Assembly (NCBI GenBank): GCA_024235095.1
Contig: JACKNC010000002.1
Location: forward strand, 434,001-498,000
Origin: Gammaproteobacteria bacterium
Lineage (GTDB): Bacteria > Pseudomonadota > Gammaproteobacteria > Competibacterales > Competibacteraceae
Direction: 5' to 3'
DNA length: 64,000 nucleotides
Positions within the stretch are counted from its first letter, which is position 1, and the number at the start of each line of letters is the position of its first letter. Below, piece by piece: positions 54,705-63,810 of the stretch. The notes beneath the pieces were generated by a model, which saw only the letters and a program-made list of their open reading frames with translations, did no database searches and was not told the DNA's origin. Position numbers and translations under genes: made by a program.

Positions 54705-55435
54705 TCTTGTTGGCGGATGTCGGCAATAGCCGGATCAAATGGGCCATTTTCGATGCAGGCGGTTTCCAGCAACGTGGCCAAGCCGGTCATGGTGAGGGAA
54801 GCTGGGTGGATTTGCTCGAAGACCAATGGCTTGAGTTGATCCGACCGACCCGGGTTCTCATTGTCAGCGTGACGGGTTCTGAAACGCGGGCGGCGTTGAC
54901 GCACTGGATTCGGCGGGCCTGGGGCATTGAGGCCGAATTTGTGGTCTCGACGGCGGCGGCCTGCGGTATTCGCAATTCCTACGCCGAACCGGAACGAATG
55001 GGCGCGGACCGTTGGGTGGCCATGATCGCCGCCCATGCCCTGATCGGTCAGGGCTGCTATATCGTGGATTGCGGGACAGCAGTGACCATTGACGCCCTGA
55101 CGGTCGATGGCCAGCATTTGGGCGGGGTCATCATGCCGGGAATGCGTTTGATGCGCGAAGCGCTGTACCGGGAAACACGGCAGATTCCTCCCGAATCCGG
55201 CGAGGCGCTGCTGTTCGGACAGAATACCCGCGATGGTGTTTGGGGTGGGGCGCTGTATACGGTTGCTTCGGCGATTGACGGGATTACCGGGCGGATGATC
55301 GCCAATCACGGTCCGGGCGTGCGTCTGTTGACCGGCGGCGATGCGCAGGCCGTGTTGCCCTGTTTGCAAGCTGAATATCGCTGGGAGCCGGATTTAATTT
55401 TCACGGGACTGCAGGTGATCGCTGACCAAAGTTAG
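54701..55435 (+). CDS. coaX: Type III pantothenate kinase
   Basis: A 244-residue ASKHA-fold kinase that phosphorylates pantothenate as the first step of coenzyme A synthesis. Motifs are LLADVGNSRIKW (phosphate 1), ERMGADRWVAMIA, YIVDCGTAVTIDAL (phosphate 2), LGGVIMPGM and LLTGGDAQAVLP (adenosine). The GTG at 54701 overlaps the birA stop by four bases (GTGA) and starts the conserved first strand. The birA-coaX order is common in gamma- and betaproteobacteria. Confidence 0.93.
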   Translation: MILLADVGNSRIKWAIFDAGGFQQRGQAGHGEGSWVDLLEDQWLELIRPTRVLIVSVTGSETRAALTHWIRRAWGIEAEFVVSTAAACGIRNSYAEPERMGADRWVAMIAAHALIGQGCYIVDCGTAVTIDALTVDGQHLGGVIMPGMRLMREALYRETRQIPPESGEALLFGQNTRDGVWGGALYTVASAIDGITGRMIANHGPGVRLLTGGDAQAVLPCLQAEYRWEPDLIFTGLQVIADQS

Positions 55436-55498
55436 CGCACAAACTGTGTTCGGTTGTGGCAAAATCATTTCAGACCTATCGCTATTGGAGCTATTGTC

Positions 55499-56068
55499 AT
55501 GTCCATGCAACCGAAGCCTCATTTGACGCCGGAAGATTATCTGGCTATCGAGCGCAGCGCCGAATTCAAAAGCGAATATTTTGATGGTGAAATGTTCGCG
55601 ATGAGCGGCGCAAGCCAAGCGCATAATCTGATTGTTATTAATACAGTTATCGAACTCGGCAATCAGCTTAAAAAACGCCCCTGCAAGCTCTTCGCAAATG
55701 ATATGCGGGTCAAAGTCAGTCCAACGGGCCTGTACACCTATCCCGATATGATCGTGGTCTGCGGTAAGGCGCAATTTGATGATAGCCACTTTGACACCCT
55801 GCTGAATCCGACCTTAATCGTTGAGGTATCGTCAGACTCGACTGAAGCCTATGACCGGGGCCGCAAGTTCGAACACTACCGCAGTCTGGAGTCGCTGGCC
55901 GAATATGTGCTGATTGCCCAGGATCGTCCACATATTGAGTCTTACCGGCGGCAACCGGATCAGCAATGGTTGTTCACGGAGAGCCGTGGTCTCGAAAGTA
56001 CGCTCAAACTCTGCTCTATCGACTGCGATCTGGCGCTGGCGGAGATTTACGACAAAGTCGAGTTTTAA
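55499..56068 (+). CDS. Uma2-family (DUF820) putative endonuclease
   Basis: A 189-residue PD-(D/E)XK-fold protein. Characteristic motifs are LTPEDYLAIERS, YFDGEMFAMSGAS (N-terminal acidic/Gly region), YTYPDMIVVCG (catalytic Asp), LIVEVSSDSTEAYDRGRKF (Glu plus downstream Lys) and YRSLESLAEYVLI. DUF820/Uma2 genes are abundant in cyanobacteria and scattered in other bacteria, are often associated with mobile DNA, and have no settled function. GGAG precedes ATG 55499. The gene is a single unit between coaX and the RsbW-GNAT gene. Confidence 0.85.
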   Translation: MSMQPKPHLTPEDYLAIERSAEFKSEYFDGEMFAMSGASQAHNLIVINTVIELGNQLKKRPCKLFANDMRVKVSPTGLYTYPDMIVVCGKAQFDDSHFDTLLNPTLIVEVSSDSTEAYDRGRKFEHYRSLESLAEYVLIAQDRPHIESYRRQPDQQWLFTESRGLESTLKLCSIDCDLALAEIYDKVEF

Positions 56069-56142
56069 ACAGGTAATAGGATTCTTGTCACTTGACAAGG
56101 GAACTCGCCTCATCATGACAAGTTTCAACGGAGCCGCTCTGT

Positions 56143-57663
56143 ATGTCCAAAGAATCTGATTGGCCTAGTAATCGCTTCCACTTGTCAGCGCCCAATGCGC
56201 TGAACGCCGTACCTGTGGTGCAGGCGTTTATCAAGAGCTGCGCCATCGCCATGGATTTTCAGGAACCGGAATTGACGCATCTGGAAATCGTCGCCGAAGA
56301 ACTCAGCATGAATATTCTGCAGCATGCTTACGCGGCGGGCGAAGCAGTGAGTTTCACTGTCGAGTGTTTGCAGGAGCCAGAGCATTTAGAGATCGTCTTT
56401 CGCGACCGGGGCCGTCCCTTTGATCCAGAATTATTACCCGACTTTACCGGGGTTGATCCAACCACTTTGGAGGCACCAGCGGGTTTGGGCCGTTACCTGG
56501 CGGCGCGTTTGGTCGATGTGTTCCAGGCGCGTAACCTGGGCGGGCGCGGCAAGGAGATTCGCTTGCTAAAACGCCTGCGGGGTTCCTGGCAACCCCCGGA
56601 AGAGCAGCCGGATTTCCGCCAGGCGACCCGACTGCCGACCGCCGAGGATTTCGCAGCATTGCAAGTGCGGCCCATGCAACCCCAGGAAGCCGTGGAGGTC
56701 TCGCGGCTGATCTACGACGCCTACCGCTACACCTATATGTCCGATGTGCCCTACTATCCGGACCGCCTGCGCCGCTTGCAGGCTGAAGGGCAACTCCATT
56801 CTTTCGTTGCTGTACTAGGCAACGGCATGGTTGCTTCACACATTGCTCTGCTACGTTCTCCAGAGATGCCGACCTTGGCGGAACTCGGGCTGGCGGCGAC
56901 CCGACAGGAAGCGCGCGGTCATGGCCTGGCGGAAAAGGTCGGTATGGCGGCCTTGCAAGCGGCGGTTGAACAACTGGGGCTGGCCGGAATTTATGTTAAC
57001 TTCACCACTGCGCATACGGCTTCGCAACGGGTGAAGCGGCAGGGCCTGGGCGTGGCGGTTGGATTATTACCGGCGCGTAGCCCGGAAACGGTGGAATTCA
57101 AGGGTATTGCCGATCAGGTTCCCCAGCGGATTTCCACCCTGTTGGTGTTTCAGACCCTGGCGGAGCGAGCGCCGGTTACCCTGTATGTTCCGGAAGCGCA
57201 CCGTGATTTCATTGCCGATATTTACGAACGCTGCGAGTTGCCCGCTGAACTGGATGCTACCGTCGCTCCGTTGCCAGAGGCAGCGAGTCAACTGGAAATC
57301 GTCGTCGAGCGGGAGCGCAATCTGGCGCAATTGTCGGTGCGCGTTGCAGGGCATGATCTACTGGCTCAGATCAAGGAGCGCCTGTTTGGCCTGCGTTTGA
57401 ACAAGACGCCGGTGGTTTTCTGTTTCCTGAACCTGCTCGACCCGAACACGCCGGCAGTCGCCGCAACCCTGCAACAAGTTGGATTTTTCTTCACGGGCCT
57501 GTTGCCGGGTGGAATGCGCGAGGGCGACGCCCTGCTGATGACCTGCCTGCTCGGTTGCGCAGTGGACTATGACCGGATCGAGGTCGCGGAAAAGGACAGC
57601 CGCGCCCTGCTGGATTATGTGCGTCGCCAAGACCCGCATTATCAAGCAACGCCGACTGCCTGA
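56143..57663 (+). CDS. RsbW-like ATP-binding domain fused to a GNAT-type domain
   Basis: A 506-residue cytoplasmic fusion. Residues 10-145 form a HATPase_c_2 (anti-sigma kinase/RsbW) domain: EIVAEELSMNILQHAYAAG (N box), FRDRGRPFDPE (G1) and GLGRYLAARLVDVF (G2). Residues about 165-330 resemble a GNAT acetyltransferase, with the acyl-CoA loop in TRQEARGHGLAEKVGMAALQ. The last 170 residues (LLVFQTLAERAPVTLYVPE onward) are not recognised and may be a second GNAT-like lobe. Such a fusion may couple partner-switching to acylation or sense acyl-CoA, but no partner gene for an anti-anti-sigma factor is adjacent. Confidence 0.72.
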   Translation: MSKESDWPSNRFHLSAPNALNAVPVVQAFIKSCAIAMDFQEPELTHLEIVAEELSMNILQHAYAAGEAVSFTVECLQEPEHLEIVFRDRGRPFDPELLPDFTGVDPTTLEAPAGLGRYLAARLVDVFQARNLGGRGKEIRLLKRLRGSWQPPEEQPDFRQATRLPTAEDFAALQVRPMQPQEAVEVSRLIYDAYRYTYMSDVPYYPDRLRRLQAEGQLHSFVAVLGNGMVASHIALLRSPEMPTLAELGLAATRQEARGHGLAEKVGMAALQAAVEQLGLAGIYVNFTTAHTASQRVKRQGLGVAVGLLPARSPETVEFKGIADQVPQRISTLLVFQTLAERAPVTLYVPEAHRDFIADIYERCELPAELDATVAPLPEAASQLEIVVERERNLAQLSVRVAGHDLLAQIKERLFGLRLNKTPVVFCFLNLLDPNTPAVAATLQQVGFFFTGLLPGGMREGDALLMTCLLGCAVDYDRIEVAEKDSRALLDYVRRQDPHYQATPTA

Positions 57664-57674
57664 AATGATTTACC

Positions 57675-59036
57675 CTATTCCCGGGGCGTCGCCACAAAAC
57701 TGGGGACGATGCTGGCGCCTTGGGAGACATTGGTGATGGGGGTTGTGGCCAGACGCGTCAGGTAACCGGCCAATTCGCCATCCGCAATGAAAATATTCTG
57801 GTCAGCGTACAAATCGACGTTGGGCAGACCTTCGGCCAGGGTAGGATGGGTTTGCGGAATCAGTGTTACTCGTTGTTGCAACAGCGAACCGCCGCGTTGC
57901 ATCGCCTGTTCCAGATGCGCGCGCCATTGCGCCTCCTCCACCATCCAGCCCAGGATAACGCCCGCGCCGCCATAGCCGGACACCGGCTTGCATACCAATT
58001 GCTGACGCTGAGCAACGGCCCACGGCAATAGATCGATACGCTGGCCCGAGGGATCGCGGGTCGGTCCATCAATCAGCAGACGGGTCCAAGGGACATACGT
58101 TCGCACCAAGTCGCTGACTGTGGCGGGCAATCCCAAATCGATATCGGGATCGGTAATCAGAGCGAATAGCGCTTTATGGCCGAGCAGCGTATTGCGGAAG
58201 GCTGTGACCATGCAGACCGCCCTAGCCCGCACTGCTGCGAAAATGCCGCGCAGACGGTCGCCCAGCCCCGGAATCATTTCCGGCAGGAAGACCCGGATCA
58301 GCACGCCAACGGGATCACCCTGATGACGCAACGCTCCATCGGCGAATTCCAGCTCGCCGGGATCAGCGATGCGCGCGTTTAGCCCAGTGCTTGCCAAGGC
58401 GTCGATAGTGATCTGGACTTGGCCGATAAAATCCTTTAACTCATGCGGCACGGCAAAAATCAGCAACGGCGCGCCCGATCCACCCCAGGCTTGATAGGTT
58501 TTGATGATCGCGTCGCGCACAGCGGGCAATACCAATAGCGGATGAATTTGCCAATCGCGATCAAAGCCGATTTGACCGGCGAGTTGCTGGAACAGGACGC
58601 TCAATTGATCGCCCGGTAGGATACCGCCTGGGGTAGTGTTATATTCAATCACCTTCGGTCCCTCGACAGTCGGCAGCACATCCATCCGGGCCAGCACCGC
58701 GCGCTGGGGATAGCCTGGATCCAGGGTCAGCAGGTCGCCAAACCGGTCCACCCAGTCCCCTAAATACCGCCGGGCTAATGCCTGATCTTGCTCCAGCCGC
58801 TGGCTGGCGTGGACCAGCGCCATCACTACGGCCCGCGCCATGCGCTGGTCACGCTCCAATTGCGCCGGTTCCAGCAGGTGAGGGCGCAAGGTGCGCGCTC
58901 GGGGTTTCTCCTGTAAAAATAGCCCCGCATCGCGTTGCCATTGCTGTAGTCGGACAATATCTTGACTGTTGAGGCGATGGGCTTCCAGCAGGCGATCCCA
59001 GCTTTCCTGGGGCGATAAAGTATCGATGGTGGACAT
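57675..59036 (-). CDS. Circularly permuted ATP-grasp-like ligase
   Basis: A 453-residue protein of the glutathionylspermidine synthase-like/circularly permuted ATP-grasp type. VIEYNTTPGGILPGDQL resembles the substrate and metal loop, and LVCKPVSGYGGAGVILG is the ATP-grasp glycine-rich loop. The C-terminal part has IADGELAGYLTRL, as in ATP-grasp enzymes forming amide or ester bonds through an acyl-phosphate. The substrate is unknown. It converges with the RsbW-GNAT gene (11-base gap) and is divergent from the MFS gene (41 bases between starts). Confidence 0.68.
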   Translation of the reverse strand: MSTIDTLSPQESWDRLLEAHRLNSQDIVRLQQWQRDAGLFLQEKPRARTLRPHLLEPAQLERDQRMARAVVMALVHASQRLEQDQALARRYLGDWVDRFGDLLTLDPGYPQRAVLARMDVLPTVEGPKVIEYNTTPGGILPGDQLSVLFQQLAGQIGFDRDWQIHPLLVLPAVRDAIIKTYQAWGGSGAPLLIFAVPHELKDFIGQVQITIDALASTGLNARIADPGELEFADGALRHQGDPVGVLIRVFLPEMIPGLGDRLRGIFAAVRARAVCMVTAFRNTLLGHKALFALITDPDIDLGLPATVSDLVRTYVPWTRLLIDGPTRDPSGQRIDLLPWAVAQRQQLVCKPVSGYGGAGVILGWMVEEAQWRAHLEQAMQRGGSLLQQRVTLIPQTHPTLAEGLPNVDLYADQNIFIADGELAGYLTRLATTPITNVSQGASIVPSFVATPRE

Positions 59037-59077
59037 TATTCAGGCTTTCCTCTCGAAGAGTGAAGGGAAAATACAGA

Positions 59078-60313
59078 ATGTACAACTTGTTAAGGACATT
59101 CCAGGAACGCAACTATGCGCTTTTTTTCACCGGGCAGAGTCTTTCCTTAATTGGCTACTGGATACAGAGTACAACGTTTAACTGGCTACTCTACCAATTG
59201 ACCGATTCCGCGCTGTGGCTGGGTTACTTCAGCGCGGCGATCAACCTGCCGGTGCTGGTGCTGCTACCCTTTGCCGGTTCGCTGGTGGATCGTTTTGATC
59301 GGCGGCGCTTGTTGCTGATTCTGCAATTCTTGTTTATGTTGCAGGCTCTGGCGTTAGCGGTATTGACGCATTTCGATTTATTAACCCTGGCGCTCATTGT
59401 CGCTATGGGCTGTTTGCAAAGCATTCTGACCGCGTTCGACAGTCCGGCTCGCCAGGCGTTTGTCCCCCGGTTGGTCACGAACCGGGAGCATCTGCCTGCG
59501 GCGATTTCGCTGAATTCGATGCTGTTCAATACCTCCCGCGCGATCGGGCCGCCCATCGCTGGCTGGGTCATGGCGCAAACAGGGCCTGCGCCTTGTTTTC
59601 TGCTGAATGCGCTCAGTTATCTGTGCATCATCAGCGCCTTGCTGCTCATGCGGCTGAGCGCGCCGCCGATCCCGGTCAAGTCAGCACGGCGTCAAGGCGC
59701 TGTGGACAATCTGCGATTGATTCTTGGCGCGCCGCCCTTACGCTATTTGATTTTGTCCTATACCTCGGTAGCGGTCGCCACCATGTCGATCTATGTGTTG
59801 TTGCCGATCTGGGCGCGCGAGGTGCTCGGGACGGGTCCGCAGGGCCTGGGCTGGTTGATGGGCGGCATCGGCGTGGGCGCATTGATCGGCGCCGCCCTGG
59901 TTGGGACTCAACGCCAACCGGCGCGATTGTGGCCATTGTTTCGCCAAGCCGCCGTATTGTTGGGATTAGCGCTCATCCTGCTGTCGCAAGCCGAAGGGGT
60001 AGGGCCGGCTTTAGTGGTTACCGTATTACTGGGCCTGGCGTATATTGCCCAGGGCGTCGCCGCTAACACCTTGTTACAACTCAGTATCGATGACGACCAT
60101 CGGGCTGGCGTCATGGCGTTTTACCTGCTGGCGGCGTTCGGTTCGATTCCGGTAGGCAATCTGATCGGCGGCTGGCTGGGCGAATGGCGGGGACCGCATG
60201 GCGCAGCGCTGATGAGCGGCATTGTGGTGCTAATAGTGACCGCATTGTTTTGGCCGACCAGCAATCGGGTCATCGCGCATGTAGCACGGGAATCGCCGTC
60301 GCCAACCGCGTAG
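59078..60313 (+). CDS. Major facilitator superfamily exporter (EntS/MefA-like)
   Basis: A 411-residue inner-membrane transporter with about 12 helices. The N-terminus RNYALFFTGQSLSLIGYWI is characteristic of the EntS/MefA group. The motif A loop is GSLVDRFDRRRLLLI, and SLNSMLFNTSRAIGPPIAGW marks helix 5. Members export siderophores, macrolides or metabolites with protons. ATG 59078 is used, with AAGGGA upstream; a GTG 18 bases earlier is also possible. The divergent neighbour is the ATP-grasp ligase, so export of a peptide-like product of that enzyme is a speculative link. Confidence 0.85.
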   Translation: MYNLLRTFQERNYALFFTGQSLSLIGYWIQSTTFNWLLYQLTDSALWLGYFSAAINLPVLVLLPFAGSLVDRFDRRRLLLILQFLFMLQALALAVLTHFDLLTLALIVAMGCLQSILTAFDSPARQAFVPRLVTNREHLPAAISLNSMLFNTSRAIGPPIAGWVMAQTGPAPCFLLNALSYLCIISALLLMRLSAPPIPVKSARRQGAVDNLRLILGAPPLRYLILSYTSVAVATMSIYVLLPIWAREVLGTGPQGLGWLMGGIGVGALIGAALVGTQRQPARLWPLFRQAAVLLGLALILLSQAEGVGPALVVTVLLGLAYIAQGVAANTLLQLSIDDDHRAGVMAFYLLAAFGSIPVGNLIGGWLGEWRGPHGAALMSGIVVLIVTALFWPTSNRVIAHVARESPSPTA

Positions 60314-60318
60314 TCCGA

Positions 60319-61203
60319 TCAGGATCGGTTGGAAAAGGTATGGATTGCACTGAGGATATCCGCTTTTCGTCCGGCGATGGCCTGTCGACCCGTCTCGATA
60401 ATTTCCGGGATATGGTGAACGTCCCACATATTGATCGGGTTCTTGAACGGGACTTTAATCATGATGATTTCATGTTCATGCATATCGATGGACAGCGCCA
60501 GTTGAAACCGGGTGATGGCGTCGCCCTGAATCGTGTAATAGTTGGACAGGCACGCCATGTAACTGTTGGCCTGCGTGTTGATCGGGTCGTGAAAAATGAC
60601 GGCGATGATCACATCCATGCCGCGCTTTACCGCCTCCATGACGGGCAATGAGGACGTGTAGTAGCCATCGCCCAGCCAGCGGCCCTTCATCTGAATCGGG
60701 GGCAACAAGGGAAACACGGCGCTTGAGGCGTAAACCGCGTCGACCAGCGGGCCTTGTTCCATGATGATCCCTTCACCGGTTTCAATATCGGTGGCCTGGA
60801 GCAGGGTTTTAGGATGGAGTTCCTCAATCCGGCGCTGGCCGAACATCTCGTAGAGCGCCTGTTTGAGGTTTTGCGGACGAATCAGGCCGGTTTGTGTATT
60901 GAATCGCCCAAAAGGCAATCCGGCCATGCCCAGCACCGCCCGGAAATCAATGGGGGTAAACAGATCGCGCCGGGCGACCTTGGCAATCAACTCCAGGATT
61001 TTTGCTGTGCCATAGCCTGAACCGCGCAAGGCGCTCATGACGCTGCCGCCGCTGCATCCGACCAGCAAATCAATGGGCAGATGCTCCTCGTCCAGAAATT
61101 CAAACAGCGGAATGGCGGCCAGGGGCTTAATGCCGCCACTGGACAGCACGACAGCGATTTTCGGGCGTGGGGGTTCCTGGGATTGTAAATCAGTGGTGGG
61201 CAT
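60319..61203 (-). CDS. Patatin-like phospholipase
   Basis: A 294-residue serine acyl-hydrolase. The nucleophile elbow is VGCSGGSVMSAL (GXSXG) and the catalytic Asp is in LGDGYYTSSLP (DG motif). The oxyanion-hole loop is the glycine-rich VVLSSGGIKPLAAIPLFEFL. The fold matches bacterial RssA/patatin proteins that hydrolyse phospholipids or regulate lipid turnover. There is no signal peptide. ATG 61203 follows AGGAA and starts eight residues before the conserved strand. It converges with the MFS gene with a five-base gap and lies downstream of the aldehyde dehydrogenase gene. Confidence 0.85.
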   Translation of the reverse strand: MPTTDLQSQEPPRPKIAVVLSSGGIKPLAAIPLFEFLDEEHLPIDLLVGCSGGSVMSALRGSGYGTAKILELIAKVARRDLFTPIDFRAVLGMAGLPFGRFNTQTGLIRPQNLKQALYEMFGQRRIEELHPKTLLQATDIETGEGIIMEQGPLVDAVYASSAVFPLLPPIQMKGRWLGDGYYTSSLPVMEAVKRGMDVIIAVIFHDPINTQANSYMACLSNYYTIQGDAITRFQLALSIDMHEHEIIMIKVPFKNPINMWDVHHIPEIIETGRQAIAGRKADILSAIHTFSNRS

Positions 61204-61235
61204 TGGAATTCCTGACTTTGCCAACAATCGCGCCG

Positions 61236-62834
61236 TCAGCTTGATGAATGGCTGAACATGCGGGGAATTAATTTGGCAAAGCTTAACAGACCGCGCCAGC
61301 GCTCGCCAAACTCATGGCTATACAGCAACTGTAACGCGCCCTTTAAACCCGCGTAGAGCGTTGCGTCGTAGGGATGCCAGAACAGGTTGCGCCGGGCAAA
61401 GGGCAGCAGTTCAGTGGTGACCACCTGGGGTTGGGTCATCTCATCAAAACCCGGTTCGCCATGACTGCGGCCAATGCCGGACTCCTTGAATCCACCCCAC
61501 GGCGTTTCCGCCATGCTGTGGGTCAGCAAATGGTCGTTGATGGTAATCACTCCCGCCTGGATGCGCCGACCCAAAGCTACCGCTGCCGATGTGTTGTTCG
61601 ACCAGACCGAGCCAGTCAAACCCAGGCTGGAATCATTGGCCAGTTCAAGCGCTTCTTCCATGTCCCGGACTTGCATGACCCCCAGCACCGGACCAAAGGT
61701 TTCCTGGCGCATCAGTTCCATGCGATGATCGACGTTGACCAGCACGGTGGCTGGGTAAAACTGGGCGTGGGCATGAGCCGGATCAATGGTGACTTGGGCG
61801 AGAATAGCAGCTCCCTTGGTGAATGCGTCGTCGACCTGGCGCTGAATGGTTTTGATCTGGCGTTCGGTGCACATAGCGCCGATATCCACATTGTGCTGAA
61901 CGTCCGGTCCCTGGCGGAGCGTTTCTACCCGCTCCTTCAGGCGCTGGGTAAAAGGTCCATACACCTCCTGATGGACGTAAATGCGTTCGACGCCGCCACA
62001 GGACTGGCCGCTGTTCTGCAAACCGGCCCAAATCGCGCCATTCACCGCGCGCTCCAGATTGGCGTCCGGGCAAACCAGCATGGCGTCATTACCGCCCAGT
62101 TCCAGGGAAACCGGGGTCAGCGTTTCCGCCGCTCGCGCCATCAGGAGTTTGCCGACCGGGACGGAGCCGGTGAAGAACAGTTTGTCGACGTGATGGCCGG
62201 GTTCCAGCAACACCTCACCGGCAACCGCGCCCGGCAGGTTGAGATGAGTAAATACCCCTTCCGGTAACCTGGCGGCTTGCATCATTTCCTCAATGACGCG
62301 CCCAACCCTTTGCGTTTCCGGGGCGGTTTTGAAAATCACCGTGTTGCCAGCCAGCAAGGCCGGGACGATTTCATGTATGGGAATGCCCAGCGGATAATTC
62401 CACGGGGCGATGATGCCGATCACGCCGAAGGGAACCCGATAAAGCCGGCTGCGCTTGTTCAGAAACAGCAGCGAACCGTTGCGGATCTTGCGCGGTTTGA
62501 GAAAGCGCCGGGCGTTTTTGGCGTAATAATCGGTTGCCAGAGCGCTGGGCAACACTTCGGTGGCCAGCGCCTCGATTCGGGTTTTGCCGACATCCTGGGA
62601 GATCATCGCGCTGATCGCGTCGGCATGATCTACCAGATCATCGCGCAGTCGCAGAAGATAAGACATCCGTTCCGCCAATGGCAGCGCGGCCCAGACCAGT
62701 TGCGCGGCCTGGGCGCGGCGGAGGGCCTCGCGGGCTTCCTCTGGCGTGTTGATCGGGGAATGGCCGGTCACTTCACCAGTTGCGGGGTTGACGCAGACGG
62801 TTTGTCGCGCATCGAAAGTCTGGGAGATGCTCAT
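61236..62834 (-). CDS. NAD(P)+-dependent aldehyde dehydrogenase
   Basis: A 532-residue ALDH. Sites are IIAPWNYPLGIPIHEIVPAL (cofactor site), GNTVIFKTAPETQ (Lys), LELGGNDAMLV (general base Glu), GLQNSGQSCGGVERIYV (catalytic Cys, about residue 295), and RQETFGPVLGVM (Glu-Phe). The sequence is of the succinate-semialdehyde dehydrogenase/coniferyl type. An extra tail of about 60 residues (from about RRNLFWHPYDATL) follows the usual end, also seen in some long ALDHs. ATG 62834 with GAGGAA upstream is chosen. It oxidises an aldehyde to an acid; the substrate is unknown. Confidence 0.87.
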   Translation of the reverse strand: MSISQTFDARQTVCVNPATGEVTGHSPINTPEEAREALRRAQAAQLVWAALPLAERMSYLLRLRDDLVDHADAISAMISQDVGKTRIEALATEVLPSALATDYYAKNARRFLKPRKIRNGSLLFLNKRSRLYRVPFGVIGIIAPWNYPLGIPIHEIVPALLAGNTVIFKTAPETQRVGRVIEEMMQAARLPEGVFTHLNLPGAVAGEVLLEPGHHVDKLFFTGSVPVGKLLMARAAETLTPVSLELGGNDAMLVCPDANLERAVNGAIWAGLQNSGQSCGGVERIYVHQEVYGPFTQRLKERVETLRQGPDVQHNVDIGAMCTERQIKTIQRQVDDAFTKGAAILAQVTIDPAHAHAQFYPATVLVNVDHRMELMRQETFGPVLGVMQVRDMEEALELANDSSLGLTGSVWSNNTSAAVALGRRIQAGVITINDHLLTHSMAETPWGGFKESGIGRSHGEPGFDEMTQPQVVTTELLPFARRNLFWHPYDATLYAGLKGALQLLYSHEFGERWRGLLSFAKLIPRMFSHSSS

Positions 62835-62982
62835 GAGACGTTCCTCAAAACCCGGATAATGACTCATATAGCCGGTTTAGAGTGAATTTCGCTTGTAAGA
62901 GCTGGTTTTGTCGAGCAGGGAATTTGCCCGTTTTAGCGAATCGCGTTAGATTGGCAAGCCTCCAACAGCAGCCCGAAAGCCC

Positions 62983-63330
62983 ATGTCCAAAATCACTAAA
63001 AGCATCTATCGCGTCCTTTTTGTTAACCAGGGCAAACTTTACGAACTCTATGCCCGCAATATTCATCAAGCCGATTTGTATGGTTTCATCGAAGTCGAAG
63101 AACTCATTTTCGGCGAGCGCTCCAGTGTGCTGGTCAACCCTGCCGAGGAGCGTTTGCAGAATGAGTTTGCCGGGGTGCAACGGACTTTTATTCCCGTGTA
63201 CTCAGTCATGCGCATTGACGAGGTGGAGCGCGAAGGGGTCAGCAAGATTCGTCCGGCGGAAGGCGGCGACAACGTGACGCCGTTTCCGCAACCCGCGTTT
63301 CCCCCCGGTGGCAACCGGGACAAGAATTAA
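62983..63330 (+). CDS. DUF1820 family protein
   Basis: A 115-residue conserved protein found in many gammaproteobacteria. The core is SIYRVLFVNQGKLYELYARN, GFIEVEELIFGE and RLQNEFAGVQRTFIPVYSVM. The C-terminus is Pro-rich (FPQPAFPPGGNRDKN). No function is known. It has no signal peptide or membrane helix. It is transcribed with the small membrane-protein gene 37 bases downstream, and faces the aldehyde dehydrogenase gene across 148 bases. Confidence 0.88.
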   Translation: MSKITKSIYRVLFVNQGKLYELYARNIHQADLYGFIEVEELIFGERSSVLVNPAEERLQNEFAGVQRTFIPVYSVMRIDEVEREGVSKIRPAEGGDNVTPFPQPAFPPGGNRDKN

Positions 63331-63367
63331 GCAATCCTGACAACGATTTCTCAAGCGGAGGCAATCT

Positions 63368-63559
63368 ATGGAAAGCGCAGCATGGTGGGAAGTGCTACTG
63401 GGCGGAGTGGTGGCGTTACTGGTGATTTTATGGTTCCGGCCCGGCATCAAGGCCGCTCTTGAACGCGGTAAAACCGCCAAAAAGGATTGGCCAGCGGCGT
63501 TAATCCCGATTGGCTTGGTCGTGTTGTTTGTGTTCTTTTTGATCCAGATGGTGCGTTGA
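63368..63559 (+). CDS. Small two-helix membrane protein
   Basis: A 63-residue protein. Two hydrophobic stretches, WWEVLLGGVVALLVILWF and ALIPIGLVVLFVFFLI, flank a basic cytoplasmic loop (AALERGKTAKKDW). GCGGAGG precedes the ATG. It is not recognised as a named family. It lies between DUF1820 and the livK-like gene. It is the kind of small inner-membrane protein seen next to DUF1820 in related bacteria, but its role is unknown. Confidence 0.7.
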   Translation: MESAAWWEVLLGGVVALLVILWFRPGIKAALERGKTAKKDWPAALIPIGLVVLFVFFLIQMVR

Positions 63560-63698
63560 AATTGCTCATCGCCGCGAAGCAGGCCGCTTGGCTGTTCAAT
63601 CCGTTACTGACTTACCGCTTCGAGCATCATGATCGGTTGTGACCTGATAGATAGTAGTAATCTTTGCAAAAACTCGCATAATCAGGCAATGTCAATAA

Positions 63699-63717
63699 AA
63701 TTAAGAAAAGCTTAATT
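63699..63717. promoter_or_regulatory. Operator-like palindrome upstream of the LivK gene
   Basis: AATTAAG-AAAAG-CTTAATT is a perfect 7-bp inverted repeat with a 5-base spacer, 94-112 bases before the ATG of the LivK-like gene. It may be a regulator site or part of the promoter; no factor is assigned. The 251-base intergenic region holds no gene. Confidence 0.35.
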
Positions 63718-63810
63718 GCGTCGGATTGTCGGCGCCTTGGTGATTCCCGATAATTTTTCGTGTTCGCGCGAAAATACCCTGTACATAACCCACACCCAAG
63801 GAGTGCATTG

